5,320 nt of DNA from Ruminococcus sp. (lineage in GTDB: Bacteria; Bacillota; Clostridia; Oscillospirales; Acutalibacteraceae), in contig JAFLSL010000091.1 of NCBI GenBank assembly GCA_022510985.1, forward strand, positions 1 to 5,320. Reading direction: 5' to 3'. Positions 1-5,045 of this stretch are shown one piece after another. Position numbers and translations under genes: made by a program. The notes beneath the pieces were generated by a model that had not been told where the DNA came from, did no database searches, and worked only from the letters and a program-made list of their open reading frames with translations. How positions within the stretch are numbered: position 1 is the stretch's first letter; each line of letters begins with the position of its first letter.

Positions 1-103
1 TGAGTTCCGGAACTACAAATCCGCTTATAACGGAAAGTGCCGTTATTGTAAGAAAAAATATCGTTGAGTGTGCTTTTGCTGTTGATTTAGTTTGGGCTGA
101 CAT
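1..103 (-). CDS. N-terminal fragment of a putative membrane protein, coupled to the B6 kinase gene
   Basis: An open frame starts at an ATG at 103-101 and stays open to the window edge, giving 34 codons of a gene cut off by the boundary. The start shares one base with the kinase stop codon (TAATG), and an AAAGGA-like ribosome-binding site lies at 119-114 inside the kinase gene, so translational coupling is likely. The peptide has a short polar, basic start (MSAQTKSTAKAH) followed by a hydrophobic stretch from about residue 13 to 32 (STIFFLTITALSVISGFVV), which fits a first transmembrane helix. Membrane proteins next to vitamin B6 kinases in Firmicutes are often substrate-binding (S) components of ECF vitamin transporters. 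That identity is inferred from position and hydrophobicity only; a different membrane protein is possible. No other gene in 1-102 is better supported. Confidence 0.6.
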   Translation of the reverse strand, partial: MSAQTKSTAKAHSTIFFLTITALSVISGFVVPEL

Positions 104-933
104 TAACCCTCAATCCTTTCAATAAGATAGGGGATAGCTCTTTCAAAATCTACGCCGTACCAATTGGAGTTCGGTGTATTCTTTGTAATGCGGATACATT
201 CCGCTGTGTAGTCTGCAGCAATTTTTATGCTGTCCTCGATTGACTTGCCTCGTACAAGAAGTCCCGTGAAGGTTGAACTGAAGATGTCGCCTGTTCCGTG
301 GAACGCCGCGTCAATCTTTTCTTGAAAATATGTGTAATATTTTTTAGTTTCGCTGTCATATAAAAGCACACCGTACTTACCGTCAAACGCAACGCCTGTG
401 AGTACAATCTTCTTAGCACCCTGAGCGGCGAGCTTTTCTACAACCTCTTTAGCAAAGGTTTCGTCATATTCAGCCTTATACGGAGTGTCGGTCATATAGC
501 AAGCCTCTGTAATATTCGGAAGAATGATATCTGCCTGAGCACAGAGCTTTGCCATTTCGTGAGGAAATTCCTCATCAAAAGCGGGGTAAAGTTTGCCGTT
601 GTCAGCCATTGCAGGGTCAACGATTACAAGATTACCGCTTTGTTTAAGGTTATCAATCAGTGAAATTACTTTGCCGATTTGTCCGGCTGACGCGAGGTAA
701 CCTGTATAGAACGCGTCAAAGGTAATACCCTCGTCCTTCCAATGCTTTGAAATCGGAATAATCTGATCGTCAAGGTCTTTACATGTAAAGTTTTTAAACA
801 TAGTGTGGGTGGAAAGCACAGCTGTCGGTATGATAGCCGCTTCAACTCCGGTTGCGGAAATGATCGGCAAAGCTACCGTAAGAGAGCATTTGCCCACACA
901 GGATATGTCCTGAATTGTTACTATTCTTTTCAT
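103..933 (-). CDS. pdxY: Pyridoxamine/pyridoxal kinase, ribokinase (PfkB) fold
   Basis: This cytoplasmic enzyme should phosphorylate pyridoxal, pyridoxamine or pyridoxine with ATP in vitamin B6 salvage, supplying pyridoxal phosphate. The 276 residues match the usual length of the PdxK/PdxY group. Visible signatures are the N-terminal substrate-side segment DISCVGKCSL (9-18), VDPAMADNGKLY (105-116), LPNITEA (138-144), and the GTGD anion hole (213-216) whose Asp216 is the expected catalytic base. The ATG is preceded by AAGGAGA at 946-940 with 6-nt spacing, which fixes the start. It is transcribed divergently from the pilus operon and overlaps the next membrane gene by one base. The family-level call is firm. 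PdxY versus PdxK, and the preferred B6 vitamer, cannot be decided; the related hydroxymethylpyrimidine kinase activity (ThiD) is a less likely alternative. Confidence 0.9.
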   Translation of the reverse strand: MKRIVTIQDISCVGKCSLTVALPIISATGVEAAIIPTAVLSTHTMFKNFTCKDLDDQIIPISKHWKDEGITFDAFYTGYLASAGQIGKVISLIDNLKQSGNLVIVDPAMADNGKLYPAFDEEFPHEMAKLCAQADIILPNITEACYMTDTPYKAEYDETFAKEVVEKLAAQGAKKIVLTGVAFDGKYGVLLYDSETKKYYTYFQEKIDAAFHGTGDIFSSTFTGLLVRGKSIEDSIKIAADYTAECIRITKNTPNSNWYGVDFERAIPYLIERIEG

Positions 934-961
934 AATGTTTCTCCTTAAAATTGATGAGCAA

Positions 962-970
962 ATGATACCA
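962..970 (-). promoter_or_regulatory. Candidate extended -10 promoter of the B6 kinase gene
   Basis: Read on the minus strand this is TGG-TATCAT, an extended -10 element. It places the start point near 955 and leaves a leader of about 20 nt that still includes the AAGGAGA ribosome-binding site. No good -35 hexamer lies 16-18 bases upstream; that position is occupied by the GACAGTTT inverted repeat. This would fit an activator-dependent or regulated promoter. Position and sequence are seen; function is inferred. Confidence 0.4.
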
Positions 971-972
971 TG

Positions 973-1024
973 TAAACTGTCTTTTTAAAATAGACAGTTT
1001 ATCGAAATAATAAAAGGACAGTTT
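973..1024. promoter_or_regulatory. GACAGTTT repeat cluster, candidate operator for the B6 kinase
   Basis: A perfect 10-bp inverted repeat (TAAACTGTCT at 973-982, AGACAGTTTA at 992-1001, 9-base spacer) is followed by a further direct copy of GACAGTTT at 1017-1024. The two direct copies begin 24 bases apart. The inverted pair covers the -35 region of the candidate kinase promoter. Neither strand has a U-tract after the stem, so a terminator is unlikely. Mixed direct and inverted repeats are typical of MocR/PdxR-family B6 regulators, but assigning one here is inference. Confidence 0.5.
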
Positions 1025-1054
1025 TAAACGCGACTTATCCAAAATTTGTATATT

Positions 1055-1069
1055 ATTACATTTTGTAAT
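1055..1069. promoter_or_regulatory. 15-bp palindrome, possible operator
   Basis: ATTACA and TGTAAT arms (6 bp each, perfect) flank a 3-base centre. This is the size and symmetry of a site for a dimeric helix-turn-helix repressor. It lies between the two divergent promoters, so it could serve either gene. The surrounding AT-richness raises the chance of coincidence. Confidence 0.25.
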
Positions 1070-1175
1070 TAATTTGCCTGAGAAACAAGGTTGCGTTAAA
1101 ATGATATTGTCTTTAACTGAATATAAATATATAAAATAATTGTAAAAATGCAATAAAAAAGTTTAGATTAAATAA

Positions 1176-1225
1176 ATATTATGTTGACTTTATTCTGCAA
1201 ATGTGCTAAAATTACAACATAATAT
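1176..1225. repeat. 11-bp perfect inverted repeat bracketing the pilin promoter
   Basis: The left arm ATATTATGTTG (1176-1186) and right arm CAACATAATAT (1215-1225) are exact reverse complements separated by 28 bases. The left arm supplies the first three bases of the -35 hexamer, and the right arm covers the predicted start point. Two half-sites about four helical turns apart (39 bases centre to centre) on either side of RNA polymerase's binding surface suggest an operator for a repressor or regulator. Confidence 0.55.
1184..1212 (+). promoter_or_regulatory. Pilus operon promoter (SigA-type, extended -10)
   Basis: TTGACT (1184-1189), a 17-base spacer and TAAAAT (1207-1212) form a near-consensus vegetative promoter, strengthened by a TG at 1204-1205 (TGC-TAAAAT). 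Transcription should begin near 1219, giving a leader of about 110 nt before the pilin ATG. It is the best promoter match in the window and is correctly oriented for the pilin. Confidence 0.75.
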
Positions 1226-1251
1226 CGTAAAAGGGATAATATCCAACGATA
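1223..1251 (+). other. Leader hairpin at the 5' end of the pilus mRNA
   Basis: A 6-bp outer stem (TATCGT 1223-1228 with ACGATA 1246-1251) encloses a 4-bp inner stem (GGAT 1234-1237 with ATCC 1241-1244) across an internal loop. It sits only a few bases from the predicted 5' end, where hairpins often protect mRNA from decay. A weaker GGGT/ACCC stem follows at 1267-1280. I do not recognise it as a known riboswitch. Confidence 0.35.
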
Positions 1252-1312
1252 CAAACTCATTAAATAGGGTTTTAATACCCATGGTTATAAAATTTCAAAA
1301 ATGAAATAATTG

Positions 1313-1320
1313 AAGGAGGA
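1313..1320 (+). promoter_or_regulatory. Ribosome-binding site of the pilin gene
   Basis: AAGGAGGA with 7-nt spacing to the ATG at 1328 is close to the ideal Shine-Dalgarno sequence and much stronger than the sites before the sortase genes. This suits a protein needed in high copy, and it decides the start against the in-frame TTG at 1310. Confidence 0.85.
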
Positions 1321-1327
1321 AAATTTC

Positions 1328-3130
1328 ATGAAGAAATTTGCAGCTATTTTTATCAGTGTTATGTTAATAGCACTTATGGCAATTGCACCTACTGTTTCAG
1401 CGGTAGCAGCTCAGGACTTTAAAGCTGTTTACCAAGAAAACGGTAGTCTTACACTTGAAAAGTATCAGTCCGGTTCTAATAAGAAGACTGCTGTAGAGGG
1501 TGCAACATTTACCGCTTACAGAGTTTTTGATCTCAACAAAGATGGTATTTTCTCAGTAAATGAAAATCTCTTTAGTGGTGCTGTAAAAACCGCACTGGAG
1601 AATGAATTAAACGATGGTGCTATCTCTTTCAAAAGCACATCTGTTTTAGAGGATATGATTCCTACTCTTCAGACAGCTGTTAAGAATGAATCTGCATCAC
1701 CAGCTAAAGGTATTTTCGATTCAGTAGCAAACGGTGGAATATATAAGTTTGCTCAACTTCCACTCGGTGTGTATCTTGTAGTTGAGACAAAGGTTCCTAC
1801 AAATTACGCAGTTTCATCAGTACCTTTCCTCGTATCAATTCCTCAGTGGATTGAAAGCGAAAAGGAAAATGAAGACGGTAAGTGGGAGTTTGATGTTACT
1901 GCATATCCTAAGGATGACAAAGTAACTCTCGACAAGTATATCACAAACTCTGACGACGTTTCACCTCTTAAAGATGTTACTACTGCTACAAAAGACATCG
2001 GTGACGAGGTTGATTACAAAATCGAAACAAAGATTCCGTACTACGGCGAAAGCTTTGTAAATGAGAGCGGAGCAGCTACAAAGAATATTACATATACCTT
2101 TGTAGATGAAATGTCCAAAGGCTTAACTTATAACGGCGATTTCGAAGCTACTGTTTTAGTTCCTGATTTAGAAGCAGATGAACAGCCCGCATATAAAAAA
2201 GTAAAGCTTGCTAAAGATGCTTATACAGCCGGTTCTGAGACAACTGAGAATGGCACAACAATTACAGTAAAGTTCAACTGGGCAAAAATTGATCAGTATC
2301 AGGGCTATGGAATTGTATTTGAATATACAGCAATTCTTAATGAAAATGCAGAAATAGGTTCAGCAAACGAAAACTCAGCTCAGCTCTTCTACACAAATGA
2401 CCCGAGACCGAACAGTTCTGCAGATGGTTCGGACTTACCCTCATATGAAGATGAAAAAGAAAGAGAAAAATTAGGTAAAACACCGAAGAGCAAAACACAG
2501 GTTTATACATATGCTATGGATCTCACAAAGACCTTTAATAATAAGGCACCGAAAGATGCAGGAGTTACAAGTCCGAGTGATGTTGAGTTCACATTAACAA
2601 AGGACGGCGAAAAAACTCCTCTCCAGTTCGTAGAGCTTAGCGTAGGTTCATATGTTGCATTAGGCGATAAGTTTAAAGCAACAGTTAATAATGGCAAAAT
2701 TACACTTTCAGGTAAAACATACTCTGTTGTTTCAAAGATAAGCCCGGATAGTAACGGCAACCTTGAAGTAAAGGGACTTGACGAAGCAACATACGTATTG
2801 TCCGAGGTTAGCAGCGTTAAAGGCTGGAGCAAGCTTGCAAGCGATATCACTATCACATTAACAGGTGATAAGGATGAGGACGGCAAATATATCAGCGGAA
2901 AGTTAACTAAGGCTGAAGCATCCCCGAACCTTACTTTAGAGGTAAATACAAAGGGTAATGCTACTGCAACAGGTCATTTCGGAATTACAGTTAACAACGT
3001 TAAGAAGCAGTTCGATCTTCCTCTCACAGGTGGTATGGGACTTCTTATGTTCACAATCGGCGGCGGAATTGTAATAGCCGGTGCTATTATCCTTTTCTCT
3101 ACACTTCGCAAGAAGAAGACTGCTGAATAA
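1328..3130 (+). CDS. Sortase-anchored backbone pilin (SpaA/FimA-type, isopeptide-forming)
   Basis: This is the likely shaft subunit of a covalent surface pilus, 600 residues long. A signal peptide covers residues 1-28 (probable cut VAA-QD). The N-terminal domain (about 30-190) carries the E-box YLVVETKVPTNY (Glu153) and ends in the pilin motif WEFDVTAYPK, whose Lys195 should receive the next subunit. The middle domain (about 196-360) starts VTLDKY (Lys203) and ends NSAQLFYTND (Asn357). The third domain (about 390-560) has Lys401, the E-box YVLSEVSSVKGW (Glu493) and Asn556. Both look like CNA-B-type folds able to form Lys-Asn isopeptide bonds; the exact residue pairing is inferred. LPLTG (564-568), a hydrophobic span (569-592) and an RKKK tail form the cell-wall sorting signal. 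AAGGAGGA at 1313-1320, 7 nt from the ATG, fixes the start; a TTG at 1310 overlaps that site and is not the start. Confidence 0.92.
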   Translation: MKKFAAIFISVMLIALMAIAPTVSAVAAQDFKAVYQENGSLTLEKYQSGSNKKTAVEGATFTAYRVFDLNKDGIFSVNENLFSGAVKTALENELNDGAISFKSTSVLEDMIPTLQTAVKNESASPAKGIFDSVANGGIYKFAQLPLGVYLVVETKVPTNYAVSSVPFLVSIPQWIESEKENEDGKWEFDVTAYPKDDKVTLDKYITNSDDVSPLKDVTTATKDIGDEVDYKIETKIPYYGESFVNESGAATKNITYTFVDEMSKGLTYNGDFEATVLVPDLEADEQPAYKKVKLAKDAYTAGSETTENGTTITVKFNWAKIDQYQGYGIVFEYTAILNENAEIGSANENSAQLFYTNDPRPNSSADGSDLPSYEDEKEREKLGKTPKSKTQVYTYAMDLTKTFNNKAPKDAGVTSPSDVEFTLTKDGEKTPLQFVELSVGSYVALGDKFKATVNNGKITLSGKTYSVVSKISPDSNGNLEVKGLDEATYVLSEVSSVKGWSKLASDITITLTGDKDEDGKYISGKLTKAEASPNLTLEVNTKGNATATGHFGITVNNVKKQFDLPLTGGMGLLMFTIGGGIVIAGAIILFSTLRKKKTAE

Positions 3131-3170
3131 TAGTTATTATACTATACAAATATTAATCATTTAAAATCAA

Positions 3171-3198
3171 TGGGAGAGCAGAGAAATCTGTTCTCCCA
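3171..3198 (+). terminator. Intercistronic hairpin, attenuator or mRNA stabiliser after the pilin gene
   Basis: TGGGAGAGCAGA (3171-3182) pairs with TCTGTTCTCCCA (3187-3198) in a 12-bp stem with one G-U pair, closed by a GAAA tetraloop. It begins 40 bases after the pilin stop. The following bases are not a clean U-run (GAAGTTTATATTTGC), so it is better seen as a partial terminator or a 3' protecting structure than as a full terminator. Either role would lower sortase output relative to pilin. Confidence 0.65.
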
Positions 3199-3209
3199 GA
3201 AGTTTATAT

Positions 3210-3238
3210 TTGCTTTTATAATAGTGAATTTTTATTAT
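3210..3238 (+). promoter_or_regulatory. Possible internal promoter for the sortase genes
   Basis: TTGCTT (3210-3215), a 17-base spacer and TATTAT (3233-3238) follow the hairpin directly and would start transcription near 3245, just upstream of the first sortase ribosome-binding site. The match is moderate and the area is AT-rich, so it may be fortuitous; read-through from the pilin promoter would also serve. Confidence 0.35.
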
Positions 3239-3269
3239 ATATTTCTACAAGCAGGAAGGAAAATAAGAC

Positions 3270-4142
3270 GTGAAAAAAGTAATAGTCGTAATATTAGGAG
3301 TACTGATTTTGCTTGTAGGTCTTGCATTGTGCAGCTATCCATTTGTCAGCAACTATTTAATGAGCTTAAACTACGAGAGCGAAATAGCAGAGCAGGAAGC
3401 AGCCGTAGAAAAATCAGATGAAAGTACAATAAAACAAGCCTTTAAACAAGCAGAAACATATAATAAAAATTTATTAGGAACGGTAATTCTTAAAGACCCA
3501 TTCGACCCTAACTTCGTGCCTGAAACTGATTTAGTTTACGAAGAGCTTTTAAATTTAAACAACGACTCGATTATGGGTAGTATAGAAATACCTAAGATAG
3601 ATGTAAAGATTCCTATTTTCCACGGAACTAGTCAGGAAGTCCTTCTCAAAGGCGTAGGTCATTTGACTAACACCTCATTGCCGATTGGCGGAAAGTCCAC
3701 CCATGCGGTTCTTACGGGCCATACGGGCGTACCGAATGCTGTATTCTTTACCGATTTGGATAAGCTTGAAAAGGGCGATATGTTCTTTATCAGGGTATTA
3801 AATCGAACTCTTGCATATAAAGTTGACCAGATTAAGGTTGTTCTCCCAACTGTAACTAAGGACTTATTAATTGCCGACGACAAGGACTATGTAACTCTGA
3901 TAACATGCACACCATATGGAATAAATTCCCACCGTTTGCTTGTAAGAGGAACAAGAGTGCCTTATACTGAAACGGAAATAGAAAAGAAAAAAGAGAGTAT
4001 AGAGAAAGTTGAAAGTACTTGGATGTCTGAATATAAACGAGCCTTGATTATAGGTGCAGCAGTATTTTCGGCTATAGTTGCGGTTTTTGTTGTTTTCAGA
4101 ATTCTTATCCTAAAACAAAGAAAAAGAAAGAAAGTATCGTAG
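3270..4142 (+). CDS. Class C (pilin-polymerising) sortase, first copy
   Basis: This membrane-bound transpeptidase should cut the pilin LPLTG motif between Thr and Gly and join the threonine to the YPK lysine of another pilin. The 290 residues hold an N-terminal membrane helix (about 4-22), the class C lid motif DPF (76-78), catalytic His151 in LTGHTG, Cys213 in TLITCTPYG and Arg222 in NSHRLLVRG. A C-terminal helix (about 258-281) with a basic tail follows; this second anchor is a class C hallmark. The start is GTG with GGAAGGA at 3254-3260 and 9-nt spacing; no nearby ATG fits the N-terminal helix. The gene lies 139 bases after the pilin and 39 bases before its paralogue. All catalytic residues are present. 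Class C assignment is firm; which pilin it prefers cannot be read from the sequence. Confidence 0.93.
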   Translation: MKKVIVVILGVLILLVGLALCSYPFVSNYLMSLNYESEIAEQEAAVEKSDESTIKQAFKQAETYNKNLLGTVILKDPFDPNFVPETDLVYEELLNLNNDSIMGSIEIPKIDVKIPIFHGTSQEVLLKGVGHLTNTSLPIGGKSTHAVLTGHTGVPNAVFFTDLDKLEKGDMFFIRVLNRTLAYKVDQIKVVLPTVTKDLLIADDKDYVTLITCTPYGINSHRLLVRGTRVPYTETEIEKKKESIEKVESTWMSEYKRALIIGAAVFSAIVAVFVVFRILILKQRKRKKVS

Positions 4143-4181
4143 TAATCATTTAATTTCTATGGCTTTTGAAAGGCAGACACT

Positions 4182-5045
4182 ATGAAACAATTTATAGCGG
4201 TTATTGTTTTTATTGTCCTTTTGACTGTAGGTGTAGGTATAATTGGATATCCGTTTGTCAGTAATTATCTGATGAGCCAAAACCTCGACAGCGAGGTTCA
4301 GTCATACCTCAGCTCAGCGTCACAGATGAGCAAGGACCAATACTCAGAAGAAATAAAAAAGGCAAAAGAGTATAATAAAAGTCTTATCGGTAATGTCGAA
4401 ATAGCTGACCCTTTCGGAGATGAGCCTAAAGGCGATGATAACTATAACGAGTTACTGAATGTAGATGGTACGTCAGTAATGGCGGTTATTGAAATTCCCG
4501 CAATAGATATAAGATATCCTGTTTATCACAGTGCGAATGACGACGTCTTGGATAGGGGAATAGGTCATTTAAGAAACACCTCTCTTCCAATCGGCGGCAA
4601 AGGAACACATTCTGTTTTGACAGGTCATACAGGTCACTCACAAGCAAAGTTTTTTACGGATCTTGAAAAGGTTGAAACCGGTGACGTTTTTTATATAAGT
4701 GTTTTAAATGAAACCCTTGCATATAAGGTTGACCAAATAAAGGTTGTATTGCCGAGCGATACTTCACAATTGCAGATTGATACCGAAAAAGATTATGTAA
4801 CGCTTGTTACCTGTACTCCTTTCGGCGTTAACTCGCATCGCCTTCTCGTTCGCGGCAGCAGAATCCCTTATAACGAAGAGATAAAGGAAAAATTCAAATC
4901 CGTAAAGATTGAAAAAAGCACTTGGGTTGACGAATATATGTATGCAATTATTATCGGTGCGAGTGTAATGTTCGGCATACTGATAGTATATGCTGTGGTA
5001 AGGGTAATCAGAAAGCAAGCCGAAAAGAGAAAAGAAAATGATTAA
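4182..5045 (+). CDS. Class C (pilin-polymerising) sortase, second copy
   Basis: A 287-residue paralogue of the preceding sortase with the same layout: N-terminal helix (about 4-22), YPFVSNYLMS (23-32), lid motif DPF (76-78), His149 in LTGHTG, Cys211 in TLVTCTPFG, Arg220 in NSHRLLVRG, and a C-terminal helix (about 254-275) with a charged tail. A hand alignment of the catalytic cores (its residues 101-230 against 103-232 of the first copy) is gap-free with about 87 of 130 identities, so the two arose by tandem duplication. The ATG has AAAGG at 4169-4173, 8 nt upstream. The end overlaps the next sortase start by 8 bases. The differences cluster around the lid and the helix before the core, so the two copies could have divided labour (shaft versus minor subunit); this is inference. 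Confidence 0.93.
   Translation: MKQFIAVIVFIVLLTVGVGIIGYPFVSNYLMSQNLDSEVQSYLSSASQMSKDQYSEEIKKAKEYNKSLIGNVEIADPFGDEPKGDDNYNELLNVDGTSVMAVIEIPAIDIRYPVYHSANDDVLDRGIGHLRNTSLPIGGKGTHSVLTGHTGHSQAKFFTDLEKVETGDVFYISVLNETLAYKVDQIKVVLPSDTSQLQIDTEKDYVTLVTCTPFGVNSHRLLVRGSRIPYNEEIKEKFKSVKIEKSTWVDEYMYAIIIGASVMFGILIVYAVVRVIRKQAEKRKEND

Larger units (their letters stand above)
934..1327. other. Divergent regulatory intergenic region
   Basis: This 394-base, very AT-rich gap separates the B6 kinase gene (leftward) from the pilus operon (rightward). I see no coding sequence or RNA gene in it. It holds the kinase ribosome-binding site and candidate promoter, a GACAGTTT repeat cluster (973-1024), a 15-bp palindrome (1055-1069), the pilin promoter inside an 11-bp inverted repeat (1176-1225), and a structured leader (1223-1280). 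The stretch 1070-1175 contains only weak promoter-like strings and a short inverted repeat, GTTAAA/TTTAAC (1095-1117). I recognise no riboswitch. Confidence 0.75.

Noticed and set aside
27..46. ATAACGG/CCGTTAT hairpin as a terminator for the kinase transcript
   Set aside because: The 7-bp stem has no U-tract downstream on either strand and lies within the predicted downstream gene.
2..67. Plus-strand reading frame ending in a CxxC-containing lysine-rich tail
   Set aside because: It looks like a possible protein C-terminus, but the opposite strand has an ATG overlapping the kinase stop, a ribosome-binding site and a membrane helix, which explain the region better.
3..125. A second plus-strand open frame running into the kinase 3' end
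   Set aside because: It would overlap two minus-strand coding regions and carries no recognisable feature.
973..1001. 10-bp inverted repeat as a rho-independent terminator
   Set aside because: The stem is AT-rich, lies upstream of both genes and lacks a following U-run; an operator role fits its place.
1107..1135. Second upstream pilin promoter TTGTCT-17-TATAAA
   Set aside because: It is a fair match, but others of similar quality (such as TTGCCT-17-TAAAAT at 1074-1102) occur in the same AT-rich stretch, so it cannot be told from chance next to the much better promoter at 1184-1212.
1176..1225. Phase-variable invertible promoter (DNA inversion between the 11-bp repeats)
   Set aside because: The 28-base interior is far shorter than known invertible segments (usually over 100 bp), DNA this short resists the looping needed, and no recombinase gene is in view. 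An operator is the simpler reading, although mapped reads could test for inversion.
1310..1327. In-frame TTG start extending the pilin by six residues
   Set aside because: The TTG would put the strong AAGGAGGA site inside the coding region, while that site sits at ideal spacing before the ATG at 1328, which begins a typical signal peptide.
1219..1327. Riboswitch in the pilin leader
   Set aside because: At about 110 nt with only small local stems it shows no known aptamer signature that I can recognise.
3270..3332. Lipoprotein signal at Cys21 of the first sortase
   Set aside because: The residues before the cysteine (LAL-C) do not match a lipobox, and the segment is the membrane anchor shared with the second copy, which has glycine there.
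3170..3421. 83-codon plus-strand frame overlapping the first sortase start
   Set aside because: It runs through the hairpin, has no ribosome-binding site, and is out of frame with the clear sortase coding sequence.
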